Assembly: GCF_022374895.2 (NCBI RefSeq)
Contig: NZ_CP092423.2
Coordinates: forward strand, 310,001 to 374,000
DNA: 64,000 nt
Source of the DNA: Mycobacterium lentiflavum
GTDB lineage: Bacteria; Actinomycetota; Actinomycetes; Mycobacteriales; Mycobacteriaceae
Direction: 5' to 3'
This document shows, in pieces, positions 38,403 to 46,565 of this stretch. Within the stretch, counting starts at the first letter, position 1. Each line of letters starts with the position of its first letter. The position numbers and the translations under genes are program-made. Under the pieces are notes generated by a model. The model was not told where the DNA came from, ran no database searches, and saw nothing but the letters and a program-made list of their open reading frames with translations.

Positions 38403-39515
38403 ATGACAGATGCGCAGCTAGAGCTCGTCAAGGTCGGGGTTGTTGCCGAATCCGGGACCGATGAGCGCCGCGTTGCACTGGTACCGAAGGCGGTGGCATC
38501 CCTGGTAAGCGGTGGTGTGGCCGTAGTGGTCGAGTCCGGTGCGGGCGCGCGGGCGCTGCTTCCCGACGAGCTGTACACCGAGGCCGGTGCCACCATCGGG
38601 GACGCGTGGTCCGCCGACGTCGTCGTCAAGGTCGCGCCCCCGACCCCCGACGAGGTGGGCAAGCTGCGCAGCGGCCAGACGCTGATCGGCTTCCTGGCGC
38701 CGCGCAATGCCGAGAACTCGATCGGCGCGCTCAAGGCGGCCGGTGTGCAGGCGTTCGCGCTGGAGGCGATTCCGCGGATCTCGCGTGCCCAGGCCATGGA
38801 CGCCTTGTCGTCCCAGGGCAACGTCTCCGGTTACAAGGCTGTGCTGCTCGCGGCGTCGGAGTCGACGCGGTTCTTCCCGATGCTGACCACGGCGGCGGGC
38901 ACTGTGAAGCCGGCCACGGTGCTGGTGCTCGGGGTGGGCGTGGCCGGCCTGCAGGCGCTGGCGACGGCCAAGCGGCTCGGCGCGCGCACCACCGGTTACG
39001 ACGTGCGCCCCGAGGTCGCCGACCAGGTGCGGTCGGTGGGCGCGCAGTGGCTGTCGCTCGGCGACAAAGACGTGGCCGCGGCCGGCGAGGGCGGCTACGC
39101 CCGTGAGCTCACCGAAGAAGAGCGCGCCCAGCAGCAGCAGGCGCTGGAGAAGGCGATCAGTGGATTCGACGTCGTGATCACCACGGCACTGGTCCCGGGC
39201 CGGCCCGCGCCGCGGCTGGTGACGGCCGCCGCGGTGCAGGCGATGAAGCCCGGCAGTGTCGTGGTCGACCTGGCCGGGGAAACCGGCGGCAACTGCGAGC
39301 TCACCGAACCTGGCAAGACGGTCGTCAAGCACGACGTCACGATCGCCTCGCCGTTGAACCTGCCGGCGACGATGCCCGAGCACGCCAGTGAGCTCTATAG
39401 CAAGAACATCACCGCGCTATTGGACCTGTTGATCACCGACGGCAAGCTGGCCCCGGACTTCGGCGACGAAGTCATCGCGGATTCGTGCGTGACCCGCGCT
39501 GGAGAGGACTCCTAG
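38403..39515 (+). CDS. pntAa: NAD(P) transhydrogenase subunit alpha part 1
   Basis: Equivalent to Rv0155. The 370-residue NAD(H)-binding domain I has the alanine dehydrogenase/PNT fold: GVVAESGTDERRVALVPKAV, then the Rossmann loop VLVLGVGVAGLQALATAKRLGA and VVDLAGETGGNCELT. It is the first gene of the three-gene proton-translocating transhydrogenase operon. A four-codon ORF (ATG at 38392, MYAL) with AAGGAAAG before it overlaps this start as ATGA and may bring ribosomes to it. Confidence 0.95.
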   Translation: MTDAQLELVKVGVVAESGTDERRVALVPKAVASLVSGGVAVVVESGAGARALLPDELYTEAGATIGDAWSADVVVKVAPPTPDEVGKLRSGQTLIGFLAPRNAENSIGALKAAGVQAFALEAIPRISRAQAMDALSSQGNVSGYKAVLLAASESTRFFPMLTTAAGTVKPATVLVLGVGVAGLQALATAKRLGARTTGYDVRPEVADQVRSVGAQWLSLGDKDVAAAGEGGYARELTEEERAQQQQALEKAISGFDVVITTALVPGRPAPRLVTAAAVQAMKPGSVVVDLAGETGGNCELTEPGKTVVKHDVTIASPLNLPATMPEHASELYSKNITALLDLLITDGKLAPDFGDEVIADSCVTRAGEDS

Positions 39516-39839
39516 ATGTACGACGAGCTATTAGCGAACCTCGCGATTCTGGTGCTGTCCGGATTCGTCGGGTTCGCGGTGATCTCTAAGGTGCCCAACA
39601 CGCTGCACACGCCGCTGATGTCGGGGACCAACGCCATCCACGGCATCGTGGTGCTGGGCGCGCTGGTGGTGTTCGGGGAGGTGGAGCACCCGTCGCTGGC
39701 GGTGCAGATCATCCTGTTCGTCGCGGTGGTGTTCGGAACCCTGAACGTGATCGGCGGCTTCATCGTCACCGACCGGATGCTGGGCATGTTCAAGGGCAAG
39801 AAAGCAGCGCCGGTCAAGTCGGATGAGGTCGTCAAGTGA
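39516..39839 (+). CDS. pntAb: NAD(P) transhydrogenase subunit alpha part 2
   Basis: Equivalent to Rv0156. It is a 107-residue membrane subunit with about three helices (ILVLSGFVGFAVIS, GIVVLGALVVFGE, LAVQIILFVAVVFGTLNVIGGF) and a short basic tail. It forms part of the proton channel with PntB. Its ATG directly follows the pntAa stop, and its stop overlaps the pntB start. Confidence 0.95.
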   Translation: MYDELLANLAILVLSGFVGFAVISKVPNTLHTPLMSGTNAIHGIVVLGALVVFGEVEHPSLAVQIILFVAVVFGTLNVIGGFIVTDRMLGMFKGKKAAPVKSDEVVK

Positions 39840-41260
39840 ACTACCTCGTCACGGTTCTCTACATCATCTCGTTCGCCCTGTTCATCTACGGCTTGATGGG
39901 CCTGACCGGTCCCAAGACCGCGGTGCGGGGCAACTTGATCGCCGCGGTGGGTATGGCCCTGGCTGTCGCGGCGACCCTGGTCAAGATTCGGCACACCGAA
40001 TCGTGGCTGCTGATCATCGCCGGCCTGGTCGTCGGTGTCGCGCTCGGTGTTCCTCCGGCGCGGATGACCAAGATGACCGCCATGCCGCAGCTGGTGGCAT
40101 TCTTCAACGGCGTCGGTGGTGGCACGGTCGCACTGATCGCGCTCGCGGAATTCATTGAGACGAGCGGCTTTTCGGCATTCCAGCATGGTGAGTCGCCGAC
40201 CGTGCACATCGTGGTGGCCTCGTTGTTCGCCGCGATCATCGGTTCGATCTCGTTCTGGGGATCGATCATCGCGTTCGGAAAGCTGCAGGAGATCATCGAC
40301 GGCAAGCCGATCGGCTTCGGCAGGGCCCAGCAGCCGATCAACCTGCTGTTGCTGATCGCGGCGGTCGCGTCGGCGGTCGTCGTCGGCCTGCACGCCCATC
40401 CGGGCAGCGGCGGAGCGTCCCTGTGGTGGATGATCGGCTTGCTGGCCGCGGCCGGCGTGCTGGGTCTGATGGTGGTGCTGCCCATCGGTGGTGCCGACAT
40501 GCCGGTGGTCATCTCGCTGCTCAACGCGATGACCGGGCTCTCGGCCGCCGCGGCGGGTCTGGCGCTGAACAACACCGCGATGATCGTGGCGGGCATGATC
40601 GTCGGCGCCTCGGGTTCGATCCTGACCAACCTGATGGCCAAGGCGATGAACCGCTCCATCCCCGCGATCGTCGCGGGGGGCTTCGGTGGCGGGGGAGTGG
40701 CGCCCAGCGGCGACGGTGGGGGCGACAGGACCGTCAAGTCCACCTCGGCCTCCGACGCCGCGATCCAGATGGCCTACGCCAACCAGGTGATCGTGGTTCC
40801 TGGCTATGGTCTGGCCGTCGCGCAGGCCCAGCACGCGGTCAAGGACATGGCGACCCTGCTGGAGAACAAGGGTGTGACCGTCAAGTACGCGATCCACCCG
40901 GTGGCCGGCCGGATGCCCGGGCACATGAACGTGCTGCTGGCCGAGGCCGAGGTCGACTACGACGCCATGAAGGACATGGACGACATCAACGACGAGTTCG
41001 CCCGCACCGACGTCGCGATCGTCATCGGCGCCAACGACGTCACCAACCCGGCGGCCCGCAACGATGCTTCCAGCCCGATCTACGGCATGCCGATCCTCAA
41101 CGTGGACAAGGCCAAGTCGGTGATCGTGCTCAAACGGTCGATGAACTCCGGGTTCGCCGGCATCGACAACCCGCTGTTCTACGGCGAGGGCACCAGCATG
41201 CTGTTCGGCGACGCGAAGAAGTCGGTGACCGCGGTCGCCGAGGAACTCAAAGCGCTCTAG
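39836..41260 (+). CDS. pntB: NAD(P) transhydrogenase subunit beta
   Basis: Equivalent to Rv0157. The product is 474 aa: about eight to nine N-terminal membrane helices, then the NADP(H)-binding domain III from about residue 295 with VVPGYGLAVAQAQHAVKDM, IHPVAGRMPGHMNVLLAEA and VIGANDVTNPAARND. It couples proton flow to hydride transfer from NADH to NADP. The GTG start overlaps the pntAb stop (GTGA). A long hairpin follows. Confidence 0.96.
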   Translation: MNYLVTVLYIISFALFIYGLMGLTGPKTAVRGNLIAAVGMALAVAATLVKIRHTESWLLIIAGLVVGVALGVPPARMTKMTAMPQLVAFFNGVGGGTVALIALAEFIETSGFSAFQHGESPTVHIVVASLFAAIIGSISFWGSIIAFGKLQEIIDGKPIGFGRAQQPINLLLLIAAVASAVVVGLHAHPGSGGASLWWMIGLLAAAGVLGLMVVLPIGGADMPVVISLLNAMTGLSAAAAGLALNNTAMIVAGMIVGASGSILTNLMAKAMNRSIPAIVAGGFGGGGVAPSGDGGGDRTVKSTSASDAAIQMAYANQVIVVPGYGLAVAQAQHAVKDMATLLENKGVTVKYAIHPVAGRMPGHMNVLLAEAEVDYDAMKDMDDINDEFARTDVAIVIGANDVTNPAARNDASSPIYGMPILNVDKAKSVIVLKRSMNSGFAGIDNPLFYGEGTSMLFGDAKKSVTAVAEELKAL

Positions 41261-41275
41261 GCGCTGCCGCTCGCT

Positions 41276-41337
41276 CGCCGAACGTGCTCTGGTGGCGAAC
41301 ATTTGGACAAAAACGCGCCATGAGAGCACGTTCGGCG
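41276..41337. repeat. 62-bp hairpin after pntB
   Basis: Arms 41276-41297 (starting CGCCGAACGTGCTCT) and 41316-41337 are reverse complements at 20 of 22 positions, with an 18-base loop containing an A-run. It lies 15 bases after the pntB stop and could terminate the pnt operon. It is similar in size and build to hairpins at 11546 and 47491. The rest of 41261-41571 shows no gene or other structure to me. Confidence 0.65.
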
Positions 41338-41571
41338 CAGGGTTTCCGCGTCTAGGCGCGCGGTAGTGCCGCGACGACGGGATGAACGACTGCAAGGTGG
41401 CACTTTGCGCAACGCCCGCGGCAGTGACTCCGCCGTGCGACGCCGCGCATGCTCGGTGGCTAGACGCTGCGGCTAAGGGTGCCCACGCGGGCTAGGGCTG
41501 AATAATCTTGTGGCGCAAGCGGCGCGTGAATGAGCGGACCCGTGATTTGTTCGGGACGCGGAAATGTCTGT

Positions 41572-41697
41572 CTAGACGGGCGGGTAGGCGGGCGGCGGGT
41601 AGCCGTTGCCGTCCTGGACGCCGCGCAGGCCCCAGGTGAAATACTTCATGAAGAATTCGATTTCGTCGCTGCCGTCGTAATCCGGACTCGGATCCAT
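41572..41697 (-). CDS. Small conserved protein (possibly Rv0157A type)
   Basis: A 41-codon ORF, MDPSPDYDGSDEIEFFMKYF then TWGLRGVQDGNGYPPPAYPPV, with GAGGTGG before its ATG. An acidic head, an aromatic centre and a Pro-rich tail make a non-random composition, and its position between pntB and the Rv0158-type TetR matches Rv0157A. Function unknown. An upstream in-frame extension to 41799 looks like non-coding sequence. Confidence 0.6.
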   Translation of the reverse strand: MDPSPDYDGSDEIEFFMKYFTWGLRGVQDGNGYPPPAYPPV

Positions 41698-41795
41698 CGC
41701 CCCACCTCTGCACTCGCGACTAGTTCGAAGATCGAGTCTAGTCCCATCCGCGCCGGTGCGACAGGCGCCCGAAACCACCCGTGCCTCTAAACTGT

Positions 41796-41811
41796 CCAAC
41801 CAGTTGATTGG
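41796..41811. promoter_or_regulatory. CCAACCA-GT-TGATTGG palindrome before tetR
   Basis: Two 7-base arms that are reverse complements at six of seven positions flank GT, 70 bases before the TetR start. TetR-family proteins often bind ACCAAC/GTTGGT-like dyads, so an autoregulatory operator is plausible. Confidence 0.4.
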
Positions 41812-41880
41812 TACTTTGCCTAGACCGGACCCGAAGCCAGCCGGATTCGTCCGCGTTGGCAGCGACGATAGTGAGTAGAC

Positions 41881-42516
41881 ATGTCATCCGACAGCATCAC
41901 CCGCAACGGGTTGACGCGCCGCGAGGAGTTGCTGGCGGTCGCCACCAAGCTGTTCGCCGCCCGCGGCTACCACGGCACCCGGATGGATGACGTCGCCGAT
42001 GTCATCGGCCTGAACAAGGCGACGGTCTACCACTACTACGCCAGCAAATCGCTGATCCTGTTCGACATCTACCGCCAGGCGGCCGAGGGCACGCTGGCCG
42101 CCGTGCACGACGATCCCTCCTGGACGGCCCGCGAGGCGCTCTACCAATACACGATTCGGCTGCTCACGGGCATCGCCAGCGATCCCGAGCGGGCCGCGGT
42201 GTACTTCCAGGAGCAGCCCTACATCACCGAATGGTTCACCGAGGAACAGGTCGCCGAGGTCCGCGAGAAGGAAGCCCAGGTCTATCACCATGTGCACGGC
42301 CTGATCGACCGCGGCATCGCCAGCGGCGAGTTCTACCAGTGCGACTCCCACGTGCTGGCGCTGGGCTACATCGGGATGACGCTGGGCAGCTACCGGTGGC
42401 TGCGCCCCAGCGGACGACGCAGCGCCAAGGAAATCGCCGCCGAGTTCAGCACCGCGCTGCTGCGGGGGCTGATCCGTGACGAGACGATCCGCGCGGAGTC
42501 TCCGCTCGGGCCGTGA
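41881..42516 (+). CDS. TetR-family regulator (Rv0158 type)
   Basis: A 211-residue TetR protein. The helix-turn-helix is AARGYHGTRMDDVADVIGLNKATVYHYYASKSLILFDIY, close to fatty-acid-type regulators, and the effector domain includes YFQEQPYITEWFTEEQVAEVREKEAQVY (TetR_C type). Its probable operator is at 41796. Targets are unknown. In M. tuberculosis PE3/PE4 come next; here an acyltransferase and two-component block follows. Confidence 0.9.
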   Translation: MSSDSITRNGLTRREELLAVATKLFAARGYHGTRMDDVADVIGLNKATVYHYYASKSLILFDIYRQAAEGTLAAVHDDPSWTAREALYQYTIRLLTGIASDPERAAVYFQEQPYITEWFTEEQVAEVREKEAQVYHHVHGLIDRGIASGEFYQCDSHVLALGYIGMTLGSYRWLRPSGRRSAKEIAAEFSTALLRGLIRDETIRAESPLGP

Positions 42517-42548
42517 GGGCCCCCAAAGGCTCTGGCCATGATCGGTTT

Positions 42549-42562
42549 GAGTAGAACTACTC
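42549..42562. promoter_or_regulatory. Palindrome GAGTAG-AA-CTACTC before the acyltransferase gene
   Basis: Perfect 6-base arms (7 with flanking T/A) around AA, 35 bases before the first possible start of the acyltransferase. A 12-of-14 match followed by the same AG lies before the YiaA-kinase-regulator operon at 46552, suggesting that the LuxR-type response regulator binds both. Confidence 0.5.
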
Positions 42563-42597
42563 AGGCTTAACACGTAGAACTGCGCGGGTCTTGGGGG

Positions 42598-43914
42598 TTG
42601 CTGCCCGGCAATGCTTTTCGGGTGCAAACACTTCTTAGCCCCGCCGAGCTGGCGGCCAATACGCCGGTCGATCGTGACCGCGCCCTCGACGTCATTCGCA
42701 TCGTGTCGCTGATCGGCGTGGTGGCCGGTCACACCGTGATGGCCATCAGCGTGATCCGCAACCACGTGCTCATCTGGGACAACCTGCTGACCACCTCGGT
42801 GGTGTTTGCGGCCCTCACCTGGATCTTCCAGATCATGCCGCTGTTCTTCTTCGCCGGTGCCGCCGCGAGCCTGTCGTCCTGGCGGCCCGGGATCAACTGG
42901 GGCGGCTGGCTGATGAAACGCTGCACCCGGCTGTTCCGACCGGTGTTCTACTACCTCGGATTCTGGGCGGTCGCGCTCACTCTGTTGTATCCCGTTCTGC
43001 CCCAACACATTTACGAACCGGTCGCCGGTGTCAGCATCCAGCTGCTGTGGTTCCTCGGCGCCTACGTGCTGGTGCTGGCCGCGATGCCGGCCATGGCCCG
43101 GATCACCACCCGCACCCGTTTCGTTGTGGGGGTGGCCGCGGTCTACGGCGCGATCGCCGCCATCGACTTCGTCCGGCTGCACTGCCCGGCAGCATCGGCG
43201 CTGGGCTACCTCAACATGGCGGTCTGGCTCATCCCCGCCATGTTCGGCGTCGCGTACCGCCGCGGCCTGCTGCCCGGGCGTGCCGCGCTGCTGACGGCCG
43301 CGGTCGCGTTCGCGGTCGACGTCGCCCTGGTGTGCTGGGGGCCCTACGAAGTCAGCCTGGTCGGCACCGGGCATCACGGACTGTCCAACACCAGCCCGCC
43401 GTCGCTGCTACAGGCCGGCCACGCCATCGTCCTGAGCGCGCTGGCCATCGCGGCAATGCCCGCGATCACCCGATGGGCGCGACGGCCACGCGTGTGGTGG
43501 TGGACCGCGCTCGGCAACTCCGGGGCGATGACGCTGTACCTGTGGCACATGCCCGCCCTGCTCGGCATGCACCTGCTCTTCGATCTGACCGGTCACCCGC
43601 GCTACCCCGGCCAGTCCGACTACCTGGCCATCAGCGTGATGCAGCTGCTCCTGATGGTCGCCTTGGTGGCGGCGCTGTTCCTGGTGCTGCGGCCGCTGGA
43701 GAACAACCCGCTGGCCGGCTGGGACGGCGCGCCGGCCATCACCTCGGTCGGCCGGGGTGTGGCGGCGGGCCTACTGCTGTGCGTGGCCGCGGTGGCGACC
43801 CTCGCCTCGATCAAGTGGGGGCTGAAGGACGATGGACTGATGTGCGTCGCGACGATGGTGACCGCCCTGCTGGGCGCTCGGGCACTCGCCGCGGCCGGTA
43901 GGGATCGGACGTGA
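42598..43914 (+). CDS. Acyltransferase-3-family membrane protein
   Basis: A 438-residue polytopic protein with about ten membrane helices. The N-terminal RALDVIRIVSLIGVVAGH has the Arg/His pattern of acyltransferase-3 proteins, which O-acylate extracytoplasmic carbohydrates or lipids. The C-terminal YLWHMPALLGMHLLFDLTGHP is the family's late His region. The start is a TTG at 42598 or a GTG at 42622 (MQTLLSPAEL); neither has a strong ribosome site. The stop overlaps the next gene (GTGA). Confidence 0.82.
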   Translation: MLPGNAFRVQTLLSPAELAANTPVDRDRALDVIRIVSLIGVVAGHTVMAISVIRNHVLIWDNLLTTSVVFAALTWIFQIMPLFFFAGAAASLSSWRPGINWGGWLMKRCTRLFRPVFYYLGFWAVALTLLYPVLPQHIYEPVAGVSIQLLWFLGAYVLVLAAMPAMARITTRTRFVVGVAAVYGAIAAIDFVRLHCPAASALGYLNMAVWLIPAMFGVAYRRGLLPGRAALLTAAVAFAVDVALVCWGPYEVSLVGTGHHGLSNTSPPSLLQAGHAIVLSALAIAAMPAITRWARRPRVWWWTALGNSGAMTLYLWHMPALLGMHLLFDLTGHPRYPGQSDYLAISVMQLLLMVALVAALFLVLRPLENNPLAGWDGAPAITSVGRGVAAGLLLCVAAVATLASIKWGLKDDGLMCVATMVTALLGARALAAAGRDRT

Positions 43915-44384
43915 AATCCTGGCAGCAGTCGACCGCCTCCGTGGCGGTCGCACTGCTCGGTCTGGCCGGCGCCGCGGTCAACGGGCTGGGCTTTGTCGCC
44001 TGTGACGTCGAGTTGACGAAAATGGTTCGCGGCCTTGGCTTTTTGGCACCGCTGCTGTTGGTGGGGCCGTTGGGGATCGGCCTGCTCGCGGTGGGGTTAC
44101 TCGAGGCCGTCGCGGCGACGGGTTTGTTCGTCGGCGCAGTCCTGCTGCTGTGCCGTCGCCGCGCCGCCCTCTGGCTCAGCCTGGCCGCGTCCGTGTCGGG
44201 ATTACTGGCCGGTCTATTGCTGGTGAGTGCGTTCGTCCCCGCCCCGCTGGTGTTCGGCAAAGAAATGGCCGGGCTGCCCACCGAGCCTATGGCGTGGACC
44301 ATCTTCGTCTTCGCCCTCGTCACGACGATATCTGCTGTAGCACTTGTTGTTTCGCGTCCGAAGCAGCAGCCGTATCCGGCTTAG
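43911..44384 (+). CDS. Small polytopic membrane protein
   Basis: A 157-residue protein with about four or five hydrophobic helices and short loops; no recognisable domain. The GTG overlaps the acyltransferase stop, so it is translated with it and may be an accessory subunit. Its end overlaps the end of the convergent response-regulator gene by four bases. Function unknown. Confidence 0.7.
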   Translation: MKSWQQSTASVAVALLGLAGAAVNGLGFVACDVELTKMVRGLGFLAPLLLVGPLGIGLLAVGLLEAVAATGLFVGAVLLLCRRRAALWLSLAASVSGLLAGLLLVSAFVPAPLVFGKEMAGLPTEPMAWTIFVFALVTTISAVALVVSRPKQQPYPA

Positions 44385-45043
44385 GGTTCGCCGTCCAGCC
44401 CGTGCTCGATCGCGTAGCGGGTCAACTCCACGCGATTGGCGACTTGCAGCTTTCGGAAGGTCGCTTGGATGTGGTTTTCGACGGTGCGATGGCTCAACGA
44501 CAGCCGCTCGGCAATCTGCTTGGCCGACAACCCCTTTGCCACATGACGCAACACCTCGGTTTCGCGCTCGGTCAGTCTGGGGCCGGTCGGCCCGGGGTCC
44601 TTGCTCTGGGCGATGCGCCGATACTCGCCGAGCACCAGTCCGGCCAGGCTTGGGGTGAACACGGCCCGGCCCGCCGCGGTGGCTTCGACGGCTTCTGCCA
44701 GTTCGGCTTTCGAGGCGCTCTTGACGAGATAGCCGGTGGCGCCGGCCTTGACGGCCTCGAGGACATCGTCGCGCTCATCCGAGGCCGAGAGCACCAGCAC
44801 GCGTGACGAGGGTGAGACCGCCAACACTTCGGCCGTTGCCTGCGCGCCGTCGCCGTCGGACAAGCGCATGTCCATCACCACGACATCCGGCGTGACCACG
44901 GCCGCCCGCCGCCGGGCGGCCGCCACACTGTCCGCGGTGGCGACCACGTTGAATCCGCCCTCGGCGAGGTCGCGGGCAACCGCGTCGCGCCAGATCGGAT
45001 GGTCGTCCACCACCATGACCGTCGCCGCGGTGTCGTCCGTCAT
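44381..45043 (-). CDS. LuxR/NarL-type response regulator
   Basis: A 220-residue regulator with a receiver domain (phosphoacceptor Asp58 in VVVMDMRLSDG, acidic DD at 13-14, Lys in GYLVKSASKAE) and a C-terminal LuxR helix-turn-helix LTERETEVLRHVAKGLSAKQIAERLSLSHRTVENHIQATFRKL. Its ATG overlaps the kinase stop as ATGA. The palindrome repeated at 42549 and 46552 is a probable target. Confidence 0.92.
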   Translation of the reverse strand: MTDDTAATVMVVDDHPIWRDAVARDLAEGGFNVVATADSVAAARRRAAVVTPDVVVMDMRLSDGDGAQATAEVLAVSPSSRVLVLSASDERDDVLEAVKAGATGYLVKSASKAELAEAVEATAAGRAVFTPSLAGLVLGEYRRIAQSKDPGPTGPRLTERETEVLRHVAKGLSAKQIAERLSLSHRTVENHIQATFRKLQVANRVELTRYAIEHGLDGEP

Positions 45044-46182
45044 CTGATCCCCCCGTCGCGCGGCACGCACAACTCCCACTCCGCGCCCTCTCCCGGGCGG
45101 CTGTGCAGGCGGGCACTGCCGCCCAGCGAAGCCAGCCGTCCCACAATCGATTTCGAGACCCCGAGGCGTCCCTGTTGGGCGGCTTCCTGCAGCCGGCCGT
45201 CGGCGATGCCGACGCCGTCGTCGCGCACGCTGACCGTCACCGAATCGCCGAGATCTTCCAGCAGCACGAACGCGTGGGCGTCCGCACCCGCATGCGCCAC
45301 CACGTTGTCCAGGGCATTGCCCACCGCGGCATCGAGCTCGGCGGCCACCCGGCGCGGCAACGCCACTGCCGTCCCCGGCACGCTCAGCGACACGCGATCG
45401 GATTCTCGGTGGCGCAGCAGCGTGCGCAGATCGATCGTCGTGCGGTCCCCGTACTCGTCGATCCCGGTGGAGGTGACCCATCGTCGCAGCGCGCGTTCCT
45501 GCTCACTGGCCAAGTCGGCTAATTCTGCTGTGGGACCGCCGATTTCGTGTCCGCGCTTGGCGACCAGCGCCAGCACCTGGATGGCGCCGTCATGCACCTC
45601 GCGGGACAGCCGCTCGCGCTCTTGAACCGCGGCGGACAGCTGAGCGGCGCGTTGCAGGTCCGCGTGGGCGCGTCGCGCGGTTTGAGCGGCCAAACCGATG
45701 GCCATGCCGATCGCCAGCTCGATGATGATCGTGGCGTTGTGGCTCATGTTGAGGTCGAAGTAATTCTTGACGGCGAAATTGGTGGCCATTACCACCAGCC
45801 CGGTCAGCATCCCGCGGACGGGACCGAGCTGGATCGCCGCCGAGATCGTGGGATTGCTGGCCCACAACGTCGTCGGCCAGGTCTGGTTCTCCGAGGCCCA
45901 GTGATCGAACGTGATCACTCGGTTAGACCACATCAGCGCCACGACAACCACGATCTCGGCGACCACCCACGCCGGCCTTCGGCCGAACCCGCGCAAGTAG
46001 GCGAACGCGCAGGCCGCGCTCCAACCGAGCAGCACCGCGAACAACACCCAACCCAGCGCGGGCCGGCGCAGGTCCGGGTTGATGGCGATCTGAAAGCCCA
46101 GCGCATAAAGGCAACTCAGCAGCCGAAACACCTGCGCCGCGCGCCACAGCGGCGCCGTCGGATCGGGATTGGGGCGCGTCAT
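45040..46182 (-). CDS. MacS-type sensor histidine kinase
   Basis: A 380-residue kinase with an N-terminal membrane sensor of about five helices (residues 20-165), a HisKA_3 dimerisation helix with the phosphorylated His197 in LSREVHDGAIQVLALV, and a HATPase domain with the N-box NALDNVVAHA and G-box DDGVGIADG. The membrane region suggests it senses envelope or membrane state. It is downstream of the YiaA gene and upstream of the response regulator, all in one operon. An earlier in-frame ATG is at 46194. Confidence 0.88.
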   Translation of the reverse strand: MTRPNPDPTAPLWRAAQVFRLLSCLYALGFQIAINPDLRRPALGWVLFAVLLGWSAACAFAYLRGFGRRPAWVVAEIVVVVALMWSNRVITFDHWASENQTWPTTLWASNPTISAAIQLGPVRGMLTGLVVMATNFAVKNYFDLNMSHNATIIIELAIGMAIGLAAQTARRAHADLQRAAQLSAAVQERERLSREVHDGAIQVLALVAKRGHEIGGPTAELADLASEQERALRRWVTSTGIDEYGDRTTIDLRTLLRHRESDRVSLSVPGTAVALPRRVAAELDAAVGNALDNVVAHAGADAHAFVLLEDLGDSVTVSVRDDGVGIADGRLQEAAQQGRLGVSKSIVGRLASLGGSARLHSRPGEGAEWELCVPRDGGIR

Positions 46183-46230
46183 CGCGCTCAGCATAAGTCG
46201 GCGACGCCCCCGCGCGGGCTCGCCCAACGA

Positions 46231-46515
46231 TCAGGTCGGAAACGGATTGTGTTCGGCGAACAGCTTCTCCATGCGCGCCTCATCCAGACGCACCCGCACG
46301 GTCGCCGCCTCTTGCTGATCGCGGATCACCTTTGCCAGGGTGAACGCGCTGGAGACGAGGAACAACACGGTGATGCCGAGGAACAGCCGTTGCCAGGCGT
46401 CCAGCGGGAGATAGAAGATCCCGCCGAGCGCGCTGACGAAACTGACTCCGAACGCGATCGCGGCCTGAATGAAAAAGGCGGGGGTGTTCTTCGACATGCC
46501 ATTGGGAATTTCCAT
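46231..46515 (-). CDS. YiaA/YiaB-type inner membrane protein
   Basis: A 94-residue protein with two membrane helices (FFIQAAIAFGVSFVSALGGIFYLP and LFLGITVLFLVSSAFTLAKVI) and the charged end RVRLDEARMEKLFAEHNPFPT, typical of the YiaAB family. Alternative start ATG at 46497. First gene of the kinase/regulator operon, so it may assist signalling at the membrane. Function unknown. Confidence 0.8.
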   Translation of the reverse strand: MEIPNGMSKNTPAFFIQAAIAFGVSFVSALGGIFYLPLDAWQRLFLGITVLFLVSSAFTLAKVIRDQQEAATVRVRLDEARMEKLFAEHNPFPT

Positions 46516-46551
46516 GTATCCCAGGATGCGAAGCACCGGCGGTCCGGAACA

Positions 46552-46565
46552 GGGTAGGACTACTC
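46552..46565. promoter_or_regulatory. Second copy of the GRGTAG-RA-CTACTC site
   Basis: GGGTAG-GA-CTACTC matches the site at 42549 at 12 of 14 positions and lies 37 bases before the YiaA ATG. It overlaps the last codons of the hydrolase gene, so coding constraint could explain part of the match. Confidence 0.4.

Noticed and set aside
39512..41395. Long minus-strand open frame (627 codons) across pntAb and pntB
   Set aside because: It is antisense to clear transhydrogenase genes, is His/Asp/Arg-rich with no domain pattern, and arises from codon bias in GC-rich DNA.
41261..41571. Possible gene in the gap after pntB
   Set aside because: No frame with family-like composition or ribosome site; only the hairpin at 41276-41337 is convincing.
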